The notes: a model not told the origin generated them from the sequence alone. 64,000 bases of DNA from Rubrivivax rivuli (GCF_004016505.1 NZ_SACR01000002.1:842490-906489); one strand, 5' to 3'. Numbered from the stretch's first letter, positions 17,687-28,860 are shown. A program made the numbers and translations.

Positions 17687-19729
17687 ATGTATGCACTGTT
17701 CGATGACGCCGGCAAATTCCACGCCGGCCGCGTGATGTCCGAGGCCGAGAGTTCGATGCAGGTGGAGCTCGACTCGGGCAAGCGCGTGAAGGTCAAGAGC
17801 GCCAGCGTGATGCTGCGTTTCGAGAAACCGGCCCCGGCCGCGCTGCTGGCCGGCGCGACCGCCCAGGCCAACGAAATCGACCTCGACCTGGCCTGGGAGT
17901 TCGCCCCCGAGGGCGACTTCCACTTCGCCGACCTGGCCCGCGACTACTTCAGCGCCAGCGCAGGCCCCGAGATGCAGGCGGCCATGCTGCTGCGCCTGTA
18001 CGAAGCCCCGCACTACTTCCGCCGCGCCGGCAAGGGCCAGTTCAAGAAGGCGCCGGAAGACATCGTCAAGGCCGCGCTGCTGGCCATCGAACGCAAGAAA
18101 CAGGTGGCCGCGCAGATCGAGGCCTGGGCCGCCGAGCTGGTGGCCGGCCAGTGCCCGGCGCCTGTGCGCGAGCAGCTCTACCGCATCCTCTTCAAGCCCG
18201 ACAAGAACGGCCCCGAGTACAAGGCCGTGGTACAGGCCGCCAAGACGGCGCAGCGCGCCCCGCTCGACCTGCTGACGGCCGCCGGCGCCATCGAGAGCCC
18301 CTACCAGTTCCACTGGCAGCGCTTCTTGTTCGACCAGTTCCCCAAGGGCACGAAGTTCCCGGCGGGCCTCGCGGCGCCAGCGGCGCCGGCCGACCTGGCC
18401 GTGGCCGCCGTGCAGGCCTTCTCCATCGACGATTCGGCCACCACCGAGATCGACGACGCGCTCTCGGTGCAGGGCCTGGGCACGGGCACGGTGGTCTTCG
18501 GCGTGCACATCGCCGCGCCGGGCCTGGCCATCTCACCCGATTCGCAGCTCGACAAGGTGGCGCGCGAGCGCCTGAGCACCGTCTACATGCCGGGCTGGAA
18601 GCTGACCATGCTGCCCGACGAGGTGGTGCAGACCTACACGCTGGCGGAGGGCCGCGACTGCCCCGCGCTGAGCCTCTACGTCACGCTGGACGAGGCCACG
18701 CTGGAAGTGCGCAGCCACGAGAGCAAGGTGGAGCGTGTGCCCATCGCCGCGAACCTGCGGCATGACAAGCTGGATGCCGTGGTCACCGAGGCCAGCCTGA
18801 CGGGCGCCGCGCCCGCCGACTACAGCTTCGCGCCCGAACTTGCCTTCGCCTTCCGCCTGGCGCAGGCGCTGAAGGCCCGGCGCGAGGTGGTGCGCGGCAA
18901 GCCCGAGAGCTTCAACCGGCCCGACTACAACTTCCGCCTGGTGGGCAACACCGCCGAGCCGCAGGGGCATGAGCAGGTGCTGATCAGCACGCGCCAGCGC
19001 GGTGCGCCGCTGGACTTGATCGTCGCCGAGGCCATGATCCTGGCCAACAGCACCTGGGGCGGCTGGCTGGCCGAGCACGGCGTGCCGGGCCTGTACCGCA
19101 GCCAGGCCAGCCTGGCACCGGGTGTGAAGGTGCGCATGGGCGTGAAACCCGCGCCGCACGCCGGCATGGGCGTGGCGCAGTACGCCTGGAGCACCAGCCC
19201 GCTGCGGCGCTACGTCGACCTGGTGAACCAGTGGCAGATCATCAGCTGCGTGCGCCACGGCCGCACCGCGGCCCTGGCCGCGCCCTTCAAGCCCAAGGAC
19301 GCGGCGCTGTTTTCCATCCTCTCGGGCTTCGACGCCGCCTACACCGCTTACAACGGGTTCCAGCAAGGCATCGAGCGCTACTGGACACTGCGCTACGTGG
19401 AACAGAACGCGCTCACCGAGATCGACGCCGCCGTGATGAAGGACGGCCTGGTGCGCGCCGACACGCTGCCGCTGGTCTTCCGCGTGCCGGGCACCGAGAG
19501 CCTGCCGCGCGGCAGCCGCGTGCGCGCCCGCGTGACGGGCATCGACCTGCTCACGCTGGAACTGCACGCCAGCCTGGCCGCACGCCTGGACGAAGCGGCG
19601 CCGGCTGCGGCCGATGAAGAGGCCAGCGAAGACGAAGCCGAGCCCGTGGGCGGCCTGCAGATCGCGCTGACGCTGGACGACGGCGAAGCGGCGCCCGCCG
19701 CCACGGCCCCGGAAGGCCAGGCCGGCTGA
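17687..19729 (+). CDS. RNB-domain exoribonuclease (RNase II/R family)
   Basis: 680 residues. The N-terminus (about 1-60) looks like a small OB/SH3-like domain. The RNB core begins near 247 with IDDSATTEIDDALS, giving acidic metal ligands at D248, E254, D256 and D257; the second ligand is Glu where RNase II and R of E. coli have Asp. Later parts include the RNB segments around LILANSTWGGWL and YAWSTSPLRRYVDLVNQW. The last 60 residues form an acidic Ala/Glu tail after an S1-like region. It probably degrades single-stranded RNA 3' to 5'. Cold-shock domains typical of RNase R are not evident. It is 9 bp before the TonB-like gene. Confidence 0.85.
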   Translation: MYALFDDAGKFHAGRVMSEAESSMQVELDSGKRVKVKSASVMLRFEKPAPAALLAGATAQANEIDLDLAWEFAPEGDFHFADLARDYFSASAGPEMQAAMLLRLYEAPHYFRRAGKGQFKKAPEDIVKAALLAIERKKQVAAQIEAWAAELVAGQCPAPVREQLYRILFKPDKNGPEYKAVVQAAKTAQRAPLDLLTAAGAIESPYQFHWQRFLFDQFPKGTKFPAGLAAPAAPADLAVAAVQAFSIDDSATTEIDDALSVQGLGTGTVVFGVHIAAPGLAISPDSQLDKVARERLSTVYMPGWKLTMLPDEVVQTYTLAEGRDCPALSLYVTLDEATLEVRSHESKVERVPIAANLRHDKLDAVVTEASLTGAAPADYSFAPELAFAFRLAQALKARREVVRGKPESFNRPDYNFRLVGNTAEPQGHEQVLISTRQRGAPLDLIVAEAMILANSTWGGWLAEHGVPGLYRSQASLAPGVKVRMGVKPAPHAGMGVAQYAWSTSPLRRYVDLVNQWQIISCVRHGRTAALAAPFKPKDAALFSILSGFDAAYTAYNGFQQGIERYWTLRYVEQNALTEIDAAVMKDGLVRADTLPLVFRVPGTESLPRGSRVRARVTGIDLLTLELHASLAARLDEAAPAAADEEASEDEAEPVGGLQIALTLDDGEAAPAATAPEGQAG

Positions 19730-19738
19730 CCCACGGCG

Positions 19739-20596
19739 ATGCGCTGGCGCGACCTGTCCACCCTGCAATGGGCGCTGCTCTTCTCGGGCGCGCTGCACGC
19801 GGCGGTGCTGACGGTGCGCTTCGTCGACCCCGAGGGCTTCAACCGCGTGTTCAACGACACGCCGCTGGAAGTCATCCTCGTCAACGCGCGCAGCAAGGAA
19901 GCGCCCACGCAGGCACAGGCCATCGCGCAGGCCAACCTGGCCGGCGGCGGCGAGGCCGAGAAGGGCCGCGCCACCAGCCCGCTGCCGAGCGCGGCCACCA
20001 TGCAGCTGGGCGATGCGGCCGACGACGCACGCCGCCGCATCGACCGGCTCCAGCATGAGCAGCAACAGCTGCTGGCGCAGATCCGCCGCGACCTGGCCGC
20101 GCTGCCGCCGCCCGACCCGCAGCGCGAAAACGGCACGCCGCAAGAGCGCGAGCAGGAAGACCGCCGCAAGCAGCTGCTGCGCCTGCTGGCCGAGATCGAG
20201 AAGCGCGTGAACGACGAAAACGCGCGGCCCAAGAAGCGCTACATCAGCCCAGCCACGCGCGAAGAGGTCTACGCGATGTACTACGACGGCCTGCGCCGCC
20301 GCATCGAGGAGCGCGGCACGCGCGACTTTCCGGAGTTCAACGGCCGCAAGCTGTACGGCGAGCTGACGATGAACGTGACGGTCGACGCCAACGGCCGCGT
20401 GGTGGAAGCCGAGATCGTGCGCCCGTCCAAGTCGCGCCGGCTCGACCAGCAGGCCCTGGCCATCGTGATGGCCGCGGCGCCCTTCGGCCCCTTCACCGCC
20501 GGCATGCGGGCGCAGGCCGACCAGATCGTCGTCACCTCGCGCTTCCGCTTCACGCGCGACGACGGGCTGGAAACCACGCTGAGCACCGGCCAATGA
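19739..20596 (+). CDS. TonB-family energy transducer-like protein
   Basis: 285 residues with one N-terminal membrane segment (about 10-28, [18 protein letters not shown]), a charged coiled-coil-like stretch rich in Arg/Glu/Gln (about 95-165), and a C-terminal TonB-like domain (about 185-275) containing [25 protein letters not shown]. Such proteins sit in the inner membrane and contact outer-membrane receptors, though no exbBD lies beside it. The stop overlaps the aroE start (ATGA). It was not named tonB because the central region is a helical rod rather than the usual Pro-Lys/Pro-Glu spacer. Confidence 0.8.
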   Translation: MRWRDLSTLQWALLFSGALHAAVLTVRFVDPEGFNRVFNDTPLEVILVNARSKEAPTQAQAIAQANLAGGGEAEKGRATSPLPSAATMQLGDAADDARRRIDRLQHEQQQLLAQIRRDLAALPPPDPQRENGTPQEREQEDRRKQLLRLLAEIEKRVNDENARPKKRYISPATREEVYAMYYDGLRRRIEERGTRDFPEFNGRKLYGELTMNVTVDANGRVVEAEIVRPSKSRRLDQQALAIVMAAAPFGPFTAGMRAQADQIVVTSRFRFTRDDGLETTLSTGQ

Positions 20597-21465
20597 GCAC
20601 CCCGCCCGACCGCTACGCCGTCATCGGCAACCCCGTGGCGCACAGCCGCAGCCCGGCCATCCACGCGGCCTTCGCGCGGCAGACGGGGCAGGCGCTGGTC
20701 TATGAACGCGTTCTGGCGCCCTTGGACGGCTTTGCCGAGACCGTGCGCGCCTTCGCCGGCGATCCGGCTGCCCCGGCCCGCGGCTGCAACGTCACCGTGC
20801 CCTTCAAGTTCGAGGCCTTCCACCTTGCCGGCCGCCGCACGCCGCGTGCGCTGCTGGCCGGGGCCGCCAACACGCTGCGCTTCGACGGCGGCGCCGACCC
20901 CGCCGGCTGGCTGGCCGACAACACCGACGGCATCGGCCTGCTGCGCGACATCGAGATCAACGCCGGCTGGCCGCTGGCCGGCCGCCGGGTGCTGCTGGTG
21001 GGCGCGGGCGGCGCCGGTGCCGGCGTGCTGGGCCCGCTGCTGGCCGCGCGCCCGGCAGCCCTGGTGTTGGCCAACCGCACGGCCGAGAAGGCGCAGGCGC
21101 TGGTGGCGAGCCACACGGCCTGGGCCGACGAACACGGTGTGGCGCTCAGCGCGGCGCCGCTGACCACGCCGGGTGAAGGATTCGATCTCGTCATCAACGC
21201 CAGCGCCAGCAGCCTGCAGGGCGCGGCTTCGCCCGTGCCCGCGGCCACGCTGGGCCCGGGCGCGCTGGCCGTCGACCTGATGTACGGCGCCGCCGCCGCG
21301 CCTTTCCTGGCCTGGGCGCAGGCGCACGGCGCCAGCTCACGCGACGGGCTGGGCATGCTGGTGGAGCAGGCGGCCGAGGCCTTCGAGCTCTGGCGTGGTG
21401 TGCGCCCACTCACCGCACCGGTGTTGCAGGCGCTGCGCGCCGAGGTAGACACGAAGGCACCGTAA
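20593..21465 (+). CDS. aroE: Shikimate dehydrogenase
   Basis: 290-residue NADPH-dependent shikimate dehydrogenase of the aromatic pathway. The shikimate site is visible in NPVAHSRSP (S14/S16 region) and [11 protein letters not shown] with the catalytic lysine; D of NTDG follows. The NADP loop is [10 protein letters not shown], and the C-terminal [14 protein letters not shown] helix is standard. The ATG overlaps the preceding TGA. aroQ from the same pathway lies 2 kb downstream. Confidence 0.95.
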   Translation: MSTPPDRYAVIGNPVAHSRSPAIHAAFARQTGQALVYERVLAPLDGFAETVRAFAGDPAAPARGCNVTVPFKFEAFHLAGRRTPRALLAGAANTLRFDGGADPAGWLADNTDGIGLLRDIEINAGWPLAGRRVLLVGAGGAGAGVLGPLLAARPAALVLANRTAEKAQALVASHTAWADEHGVALSAAPLTTPGEGFDLVINASASSLQGAASPVPAATLGPGALAVDLMYGAAAAPFLAWAQAHGASSRDGLGMLVEQAAEAFELWRGVRPLTAPVLQALRAEVDTKAP

Positions 21466-21500
21466 GCAGGCGTTTCAAGAGCCCGCACAATCGGGCCCCC

Positions 21501-22253
21501 ATGAAAGCCCGTCCTGCCTGGCAGCGCCACGCGCTGCGCCTCATCGGCCTGGTGCTGCTGTGCGCCCTCAGCCTGCAGCTGGTGTTCGTGCTGCGCATCG
21601 TGCTGATGAACGTGGTGGACCCGCAGTCCACCCCCTTCCAGCGCAGCGAGGCCTGGCGGCTGCTGACCGAAAAGGGCCAGATCGCCTGGAGCCAGACCTG
21701 GGTGCCTTACGAACGCATCTCGCCCAACCTCAAGCGCGCGGTGATCGCCAGCGAAGACGCCGGCTTCACCGAGCACGCCGGCATCGACTGGGAAGCCATC
21801 GAGAAAGCCTGGGAGAAGAACCAGAAGGCCGAGGCCCGGGTCGAGCGCCTCAAGGCCCGCCAGCCCACACGCCAGGTGGTGCCGAAGGTGGTGGGCGGCT
21901 CCACCATCACGCAGCAGCTGGCCAAGAACCTCTTCCTGAGCGGCGAGCGCACGGTGCTGCGCAAGGGCCAGGAGATGGTGCTGGCGCTGGCGCTGGACGC
22001 GCTGCTGCCCAAAGACCGGCTGCTGGAGATCTATCTGAACAACGTGGAGTGGGGCGAGGGCCTCTTCGGCGCGCAGGCGGCGGCGCGGCACTACTTCCGC
22101 GTGGATGCCTCGCAGCTCGGCGCGCTGCAGGCGGCACGCCTGGCGGTGATGCTGCCGGCGCCCAAGCGCTTCGAGAAGAACCCCGGCTCGGGCTATGTGC
22201 TGGGGCGTTCTGCCACCATCGCGGCCCGCATGGGTGACGTCACGCCACCCTGA
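21501..22253 (+). CDS. mtgA: Monofunctional biosynthetic peptidoglycan transglycosylase
   Basis: 250-residue GT51 enzyme that polymerises lipid II. One membrane anchor (about 12-36) is followed by the glycosyltransferase motifs: IASEDAGFTEHAGID with the catalytic Glu, GGSTITQQLAKNLFLS, and the second Glu region LLEIYLNNVEWGEGLFGAQAAARHYF. The length is normal. It is 35 bp after aroE. Confidence 0.94.
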   Translation: MKARPAWQRHALRLIGLVLLCALSLQLVFVLRIVLMNVVDPQSTPFQRSEAWRLLTEKGQIAWSQTWVPYERISPNLKRAVIASEDAGFTEHAGIDWEAIEKAWEKNQKAEARVERLKARQPTRQVVPKVVGGSTITQQLAKNLFLSGERTVLRKGQEMVLALALDALLPKDRLLEIYLNNVEWGEGLFGAQAAARHYFRVDASQLGALQAARLAVMLPAPKRFEKNPGSGYVLGRSATIAARMGDVTPP

Positions 22254-22270
22254 GATTGCCCAGAGAACCG

Positions 22271-22888
22271 ATGAGCGCCACCGAAGAGATCGCCGCTGCC
22301 GCCGCCCGCCTGGTGGTGGAAGAAGGCATGGAGTACGCCGCCGCCAAGCGCAAGGCCGGCCGGGATTTCGGCGCGCGCGCCGAACTGCCGACGAACGAAG
22401 AGGTGGAAGACGCGGTGCGCGAGCACATCGAGATCTTCTGCGCCGAGACGCAGCCGGCCGAGCTGCGCGCGCTGCGCGAGGCCGCGCTGCCCTGGATGCA
22501 GCGGCTGGCCGAGTTCCGCCCGCACCTCTCGGGCGCGGTGTGGCGCGGCACGGCCACCCGGCTGTCCACCATCCACCTCGATCTGTACTGCGACGACCCC
22601 AAGGCCGCCGAGATCATGCTCATCAACGCCGGCGTCGACTACGACAGCGGCAGCATCGACCGCCCGGGCGGCCGCGGTGGCGAGCCCTTGCACGTGCTGC
22701 GCCTGAGCGCGCCCAACCGCGCCCTGGGCGAGCCGGTGACCCTGCACCTCATCCTGCACGACACCGACGACCAGCGCGGCGCCCTCAAGCCCGACGCCCG
22801 CGGCCGCAGCTGGCGCGGCGACCTGGCGGCCCTGCAGAAGCTGCTGGCCCGCGAAGACGCAGCCCTGGCGGGCGGGGAGGCGGCATGA
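22271..22888 (+). CDS. Conserved Burkholderiales protein of unknown function
   Basis: 205 residues from ATG 22271 (a TTG 15 bp earlier is ignored). The N-terminal 50 residues are a helical, charged AAAARLVVEEGMEYAAAKRKA segment; the second half has FRPHLSGAVWRGTATRLSTIHLDLYCDDPKAAEI. Homologs in related genomes are, as I recall, often labelled UDP-N-acetylmuramate-alanine ligase, but no Mur-ligase ATP loop is present, so that name is not supported. The second half could be a nucleotidyltransferase-like fold; that is speculation. It overlaps the thioredoxin gene by 4 bp (ATGA). Confidence 0.7.
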   Translation: MSATEEIAAAAARLVVEEGMEYAAAKRKAGRDFGARAELPTNEEVEDAVREHIEIFCAETQPAELRALREAALPWMQRLAEFRPHLSGAVWRGTATRLSTIHLDLYCDDPKAAEIMLINAGVDYDSGSIDRPGGRGGEPLHVLRLSAPNRALGEPVTLHLILHDTDDQRGALKPDARGRSWRGDLAALQKLLAREDAALAGGEAA

Positions 22889-23406
22889 AGCGGCGTCATC
22901 TCGTGCTGGGCGCGGCCGGCGCCGCGGCGGCGGGTGCCGGCGTCGGCTGGAACCTGTGGCGCCAGCCGCCCCCGGTGGTGCTGGACGAGAACACCCTGGC
23001 CTTCTGGCAGGCCGCCTTCACGCGGCCCGAGGGCGGCGAGCTGGCCATGCGCTCGATGTTCGGCCAGCCGCTGGTGCTGAACTTCTGGGCCACCTGGTGC
23101 CCGCCCTGCGTGAAGGAGATGCCCGAGCTCGACCGCTTCGCCAAGGCCTTCGCCAGCCAGGGCGGGCGTGTGGTGGGTCTGGCGGTGGACAACCCGACGG
23201 CGGTGCGCCAGTTCCTGGCCAAGACGCCCGTCAGCTACGGCATCGGGCTGGCCGGCTTCGATGGCACCGAGCTCAGCCGCAAGCTCGGCAACAGCACCGG
23301 CGCCCTGCCCTTCACCGCGATGTTCGACCGCCAGGGCCGCATCGTGCAGCGCAAGCTGGGCGAAACCACGCACGACGAGCTGCTGGGCTGGGCGAAAACG
23401 CTCTGA
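22885..23406 (+). CDS. TlpA-like membrane-anchored thiol-disulfide oxidoreductase
   Basis: 173 residues. An N-terminal signal or anchor starting [17 protein letters not shown] leads to a thioredoxin fold with the redox motif W-C72-P-P-C75 in FWATWCPPCVKEMPELDRF and the cis-Pro region ALPFTAMFD. Periplasm-facing TlpA/ResA proteins reduce cytochrome c apoproteins or copper-site thiols. No cytochrome maturation genes are nearby. Translational coupling to the previous unknown protein (ATGA) is clear. Confidence 0.88.
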   Translation: MKRRHLVLGAAGAAAAGAGVGWNLWRQPPPVVLDENTLAFWQAAFTRPEGGELAMRSMFGQPLVLNFWATWCPPCVKEMPELDRFAKAFASQGGRVVGLAVDNPTAVRQFLAKTPVSYGIGLAGFDGTELSRKLGNSTGALPFTAMFDRQGRIVQRKLGETTHDELLGWAKTL

Positions 23407-23532
23407 ACGCCGGGCCCTGGAGGCCACCACCGGCGCCAGCGGCCGAAAACTCGCTCTTGCGGCGATTTGTGCCCATCGGGCCGCAAAAAGCGTAAAGTCC
23501 GCCCCGCGCCACCCCGGCCACCCCCCAAAGAC

Positions 23533-23976
23533 ATGAGCCTGCTCGTCCTCAACGGCCCCAACCTCAACCTGCTCGGCACCCGCGAGCCGGAGGTCTATGG
23601 CCGCACGACGCTGCCCATGATCGAGGCAGAACTGCAGCAGATGGCTGCAGATGCCGGTGTGGCCCTGCATTGTTTCCAGAGCAACCACGAAGGCGCGCTG
23701 ATCGACCGCATCCAGGCCGCGCGCGGGGACGGCACGCGCTTCATCCTGATCAACCCGGGTGGCCTCACCCACACCAGCGTGGCGCTTCGCGACGCGCTGG
23801 CCGGCGTGGCGCTGCCTTTCATCGAAGTGCACATCAGCAATGTGCACGCGCGCGAGGCCTTCCGCCGCCACTCCTACCTGTCAGAAATCGCCGTCGGCGT
23901 GATCTGCGGGCTGGGGGTGGACGGCTACCGCCTGGCGCTGCGCCACGCGCTCGGCCGGCTACAGTCCGCCGCCTGA
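23533..23976 (+). CDS. aroQ: Type II 3-dehydroquinate dehydratase
   Basis: 147 residues, small dodecameric type II dehydroquinase of the shikimate pathway. Conserved [17 protein letters not shown] with catalytic Tyr near 24, [16 protein letters not shown], and [20 protein letters not shown] with the catalytic His and Arg. ATG 23533 gives the standard start [12 protein letters not shown]. It heads the aroQ-accB-accC-prmA order common in betaproteobacteria. The 126-bp gap before it holds an imperfect inverted repeat TTGCGGC...GCCGCAA (23457-23486) of unknown meaning. Confidence 0.95.
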   Translation: MSLLVLNGPNLNLLGTREPEVYGRTTLPMIEAELQQMAADAGVALHCFQSNHEGALIDRIQAARGDGTRFILINPGGLTHTSVALRDALAGVALPFIEVHISNVHAREAFRRHSYLSEIAVGVICGLGVDGYRLALRHALGRLQSAA

Positions 23977-24036
23977 CCCTTCACCCGAACCCGCCCACCG
24001 GCCGCAGAGCCGGGGCCTGACACCGAGGACCCTTCC

Positions 24037-24498
24037 ATGGATCTGAGAAAACTGAAGACGCTGATCGACCTGGTCAGCGAGTCGAACATCTCTGAGCTGG
24101 AGATCACCGAAGCCGAAGGCAAGGTGCGCATCGTCAAGGCCGGCACCGCCGTGGCCGTGGCCGCCCCGGTGTATGCACCGCCCGCGCCCGTGGCCGCACC
24201 GGTGGCCGGTGCGGCGCCCGCCGCGGCCGCGCCCGCCGCACCCGTGGCCGAAGCCGCGCCGGAAGGCAAGGTCATCAAATCACCGATGGTCGGCACCTTC
24301 TACCGCGCGGCCAGCCCGGGCGCCAAGGCCTTCGCCGAGCTGGGCGACCAGATCAAGGTGGGCCAGCCGGTCTGCATCATCGAGGCCATGAAGATCATGA
24401 ACGAGATCGAGGCCGACTGCGAAGGCAAGGTGCTGCGCATCCTGTGCGAGAACGGGCAAGCCGTCGAGTTCGGCCAGCCGCTCTTCATCGTCGAATGA
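24037..24498 (+). CDS. accB: Biotin carboxyl carrier protein of acetyl-CoA carboxylase
   Basis: 153 residues. N-terminal helical part, an Ala/Pro-rich linker (about 40-75), and the biotinyl domain with the biotinylated K119 in the motif [12 protein letters not shown]. The thumb region [18 protein letters not shown] is present. Works with AccC (next gene, 14 bp on) and AccA/AccD elsewhere to make malonyl-CoA. Confidence 0.97.
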   Translation: MDLRKLKTLIDLVSESNISELEITEAEGKVRIVKAGTAVAVAAPVYAPPAPVAAPVAGAAPAAAAPAAPVAEAAPEGKVIKSPMVGTFYRAASPGAKAFAELGDQIKVGQPVCIIEAMKIMNEIEADCEGKVLRILCENGQAVEFGQPLFIVE

Positions 24499-24512
24499 AC
24501 GGGAACTGACCC

Positions 24513-25862
<1,350 letters not shown>

Positions 25863-25869
25863 CCCCGCC

Positions 25870-26778
25870 ATGTTTGAACTTGTCTTGCGCGCCCCGGCGG
25901 ACGTGGTGGAACCGCTGTCCGACCTGCTGATGGACGAGCTGGAATCGCTGTCGGTCAGCGTCGAGGACGCCGATGCCGACACCGAGTCCGAGCGCGCGCT
26001 CTTCGGCGAGCCGGGCATGCCCGCGCCTGCTCCGGGCTGGGAGCGCAGCACGCTGAAGGCCCTGTTCGACAGCGAAGCCGCGGCCGAGCAGGCGGCCACG
26101 CTGGCGCTGGCGCACTTCGGCGAGCAAGGCGCGCACGTGCAGGCCCTGCACCGCGTGGAAGAACAAGACTGGGTGCGGCTGACGCAGAGCCAGTTCGCGC
26201 CGGTGGAGATCACGCCCGAGTTCTGGGTGGTGCCGAGCTGGCACGAAGTGCCGCCAGGCGCGAAGCACGTGATGCGGCTCGACCCGGGCCTGGCCTTCGG
26301 CACCGGCACGCACCCCACCACGCACATGTGCCTGCGCTGGCTCGCGCGCAAGCCCGAGACCGCCGACCTGAGCCGCGTGCTCGATTACGGCTGCGGCAGC
26401 GGCATCCTCGCGCTCGGCGCGGCGGTGGTGGGTGCCGGCTTCATCGACGCGGTCGACATCGACCCCGCCGCCGTTCAGAGCACTCGCGACAACGCCCAGC
26501 GTAACGGCGTCCCCGCCACCACGCTGGCCGCCGGCTTGCCGGCGCAGGCACAAGGCCAGTACGGCGTGGTGCTGGCCAATATCCTGGCCACGCCCTTGAA
26601 GCTGCTGGCGCCGCTGCTGGCCGGCCACGTCGCGCCGGGCGGCTGGCTGGTGATGGCCGGCATCCTGGAACGCCAGGCCGAGGAGATCACCGCCGCCTAC
26701 GCGCCCTGGCTCGACGTGCAGGTGGCCGACCAGCAGGAAGGCTGGGTGCTGATGTGCGCCCGCCGCCCCGCCGCCTGA
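25870..26778 (+). CDS. prmA: Ribosomal protein L11 methyltransferase
   Basis: 302 residues. N-terminal L11-binding domain (MFELVLRAPADVVEPLSDLLMDELESLSVSV), then a SAM-dependent methyltransferase domain with LDPGLAFGTGTHPTTHMCLRWL, motif I LDYGCGSGILAL and the catalytic-loop motif LANILATPL. It trimethylates L11. A long in-frame extension upstream lies inside accC and is rejected. Confidence 0.95.
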   Translation: MFELVLRAPADVVEPLSDLLMDELESLSVSVEDADADTESERALFGEPGMPAPAPGWERSTLKALFDSEAAAEQAATLALAHFGEQGAHVQALHRVEEQDWVRLTQSQFAPVEITPEFWVVPSWHEVPPGAKHVMRLDPGLAFGTGTHPTTHMCLRWLARKPETADLSRVLDYGCGSGILALGAAVVGAGFIDAVDIDPAAVQSTRDNAQRNGVPATTLAAGLPAQAQGQYGVVLANILATPLKLLAPLLAGHVAPGGWLVMAGILERQAEEITAAYAPWLDVQVADQQEGWVLMCARRPAA

Positions 26779-26797
26779 CACGCTGAAGGGCCGCACG

Positions 26798-27820
26798 ATG
26801 GCATCCGGCATGGCCACCCGCTGCACCGCGTGCGGCACGGTTTTCCGTGTCGTGCCCGACCAGCTGCGCGTGTCCGAAGGCTGGGTGCGCTGCGGCCGCT
26901 GCTCGGAGGTGTTCAACGCCGCCGAGGCCCTGCTCGACCTCGACACCGGCGCCCCGCGCGGGCCGCTGGAGGGCGGTGCGGCCCCGCGCACGGGCGCACG
27001 ACCGGGCTACAGCCGCAGCCCCGCACCCGCCGGCCCACCCCCGGCCCTGGCCGATTTCGGCTTGCCGATGCCGCCGCCAGCCCCTGCCGCTCGGCCAGCG
27101 CCACCCCCGCCTGCGCCTCCCGCCGAGGAAGACGTGTTCTTGGACGGCAACGAGCCCGTGCCGACCATGGACCAGGCCGTGTCGCGATTCGCGGCCGATG
27201 CCGCCGCCGAACCGGAGTTTCGGTCCGCGGCCGTCGGGCCCGAGCCCGACAGCGCCGCGGCCCCCGCAGAAGACATCAAGGCCGACCCGCGCCCCATGGC
27301 CGGTGCCACGCCCTCGTTCGTGCGCCAGGCCGAGCGCGCCGCACGCTGGCGCCGCCCTCAGGTGCGTGCCGCGCTGGCCGTGGGCGTGGTGCTCGGCGGC
27401 GTGCTGCTGGCGGCCCAGGTGGCCTTGACCTACCGCAGCCTGGTGGCTGCACGCTTCCCGGCGCTGCGGCCCGTGCTGCAGGCCGCCTGCCAGCCGCTGG
27501 GCTGCCAGGTGGGGCCGGCGCACGTCATCGAGAGCCTGGTGGTGGAGAGCAGCGGGCTGGTGCGCGTGGAGAAATCGAGCATCTACAAGCTCAGCGTGGC
27601 GCTGCGCAACCGCGCCGAGCTGGAGGTGGCGATGCCCGCGCTGGAACTCTCGCTCACCGACAGCCAGGGGCAGCTGGTGGCCCGCCGCGTGCTCACCGCG
27701 GGCGAACTCGGCGTGAACCAGGCCACGCTGGGCGCCGGGCGCGAACTGGCCGTGCAGGCCACACTGCGCGCCGCCACCGCCCCGGTGGCCGGCTACACCA
27801 TCGAACTCTTCTACCCCTGA
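26798..27820 (+). CDS. Zinc-ribbon and DUF3426 domain protein
   Basis: 340 residues. The first 40 form an MJ0042-type zinc ribbon with paired cysteines (TRCTACGTVF and VRCGRCSEVF). A Pro/Ala-rich disordered region follows to about 170, then one membrane segment near 190-210 (ALAVGVVLGGVLLAAQVAL) and a C-terminal DUF3426 domain of beta character. ATG 26798 is kept because a GAAGGG lies 8 bp upstream; 26810 is the alternative. It commonly follows prmA in betaproteobacteria; function unknown. The ribbon is cytoplasmic and DUF3426 periplasmic by the positive-inside pattern. Confidence 0.85.
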   Translation: MASGMATRCTACGTVFRVVPDQLRVSEGWVRCGRCSEVFNAAEALLDLDTGAPRGPLEGGAAPRTGARPGYSRSPAPAGPPPALADFGLPMPPPAPAARPAPPPPAPPAEEDVFLDGNEPVPTMDQAVSRFAADAAAEPEFRSAAVGPEPDSAAAPAEDIKADPRPMAGATPSFVRQAERAARWRRPQVRAALAVGVVLGGVLLAAQVALTYRSLVAARFPALRPVLQAACQPLGCQVGPAHVIESLVVESSGLVRVEKSSIYKLSVALRNRAELEVAMPALELSLTDSQGQLVARRVLTAGELGVNQATLGAGRELAVQATLRAATAPVAGYTIELFYP

Positions 27821-27875
27821 CGGCGCTGCGCGCGCCGTCGGCCGCTTTCCCCTTCCACGCCCTTCTGGAGCGCCC

Positions 27876-28796
27876 ATGCCCGCCTTGATCTGCGGTTCCC
27901 TCGCCTTCGACACCATCACCACCTTCCCGGGGCGCTTTGCCGACCAGATCATGGCCGACCAGGTGCACATCCTGAACGTCAGCTTCCTGGTGCCCACGCT
28001 GCGACGTGAATTCGGCGGTTGCGCCGGCAACATCGCCTACAACCTGCAGGCGCTCGGCGGCCAGCCGGTGATCCTGGGCGCCCTGGGCGTGGACGGTGGC
28101 GAGTACCTGGCCCGTGTGAAGGACTGGGGCGCCGACGTCTCGCTGATCCACCGCGACACCCACCTGCACACCGCGCAGTGCCACATCACCACCGACCGCG
28201 ACAACAACCAGATCGCCGCCTTCCACCCGGGCGCGATGAGCCGGGCCCACGAGGTGGTGGTGCCGCCCAAGAGCGTGCGCACCGACCTGGCCATCGGCAT
28301 CATCGCGCCCGACGGCCGTGACGCGATGTGGCAGCACGCCCACCAGCTGGCCGCGCAGAAGATCCCCTTCATCTTCGACCCCGGCCAGCAACTGCCGCAG
28401 TTCAACGGCGACGAGCACCGCGAGATCCTCGGCCTGGCCAGCTGGCTGGCCGTGAACGACTACGAAGCCCGCATGCTGCAGGAGCGCACGGGTGAAGACG
28501 CCGCCACCATCAGCCGCCGGCCGAACATGCAGGGCGTGGTGGTGACGCTGGGCGAAAACGGCTGCGAGCTGTGGATCAAGGGCGAGCGCACGCACGTGCC
28601 GCCGGTGGAGGCGCGCCGCGTGGTCGACCCCACCGGCTGCGGCGACGCCTTCCGCGCCGCGCTGCTCTACGGCCTGGAGCGCGGCTGGTCGCTGGAGCGC
28701 TGCGCCAAGCTGGGCAACCGCCTGGGCGCGCTGAAGATCGCCGAGCGCGGGCCGCAGAACCATGCCATCGATCCCATGCTGATCGGCTCCGTCTGA
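27876..28796 (+). CDS. PfkB-family carbohydrate/nucleoside kinase
   Basis: 306 residues with ribokinase fold. N-terminal substrate part includes GGCAGNIAYNLQALGG. The C-terminal PfkB signature reads DPTGCGDAFRAALLYGL, where the usual GAGD is GCGD, with the catalytic Asp retained. A GGAG ribosome site is 6 bp before ATG 27876. The closest recognisable groups are adenosine kinase-like sugar kinases; the substrate cannot be set. It ends at a shared terminator facing fba. Confidence 0.84.
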   Translation: MPALICGSLAFDTITTFPGRFADQIMADQVHILNVSFLVPTLRREFGGCAGNIAYNLQALGGQPVILGALGVDGGEYLARVKDWGADVSLIHRDTHLHTAQCHITTDRDNNQIAAFHPGAMSRAHEVVVPPKSVRTDLAIGIIAPDGRDAMWQHAHQLAAQKIPFIFDPGQQLPQFNGDEHREILGLASWLAVNDYEARMLQERTGEDAATISRRPNMQGVVVTLGENGCELWIKGERTHVPPVEARRVVDPTGCGDAFRAALLYGLERGWSLERCAKLGNRLGALKIAERGPQNHAIDPMLIGSV

Positions 28797-28816
28797 GCGG
28801 CCACAAGGCAAGAAAA

Positions 28817-28838
28817 AAGGGGCGCCGCGGCGCCCCTT
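28817..28838. terminator. Bidirectional terminator between the PfkB-like kinase and fba
   Basis: Perfect inverted repeat AAGGGGCGCC-GC-GGCGCCCCTT. The A-run on its left (28813-28818) acts as a U-tract for minus-strand transcripts; CTTCTTC follows on the right for plus-strand transcripts. It lies 20 bp after the kinase stop and 22 bp before the fba stop. Confidence 0.85.
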
Positions 28839-28860
28839 CTTCATGGCCGTTCGGCCCGGC

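Noticed and set aside
17687..19729. Possible loss of RNase activity through the Glu at the second acidic ligand
   Set aside because: Glu at this place appears in other RNB proteins with a T-x-E-I-D-D pattern as I recall, and the other three acids are present, so inactivation is not supported.
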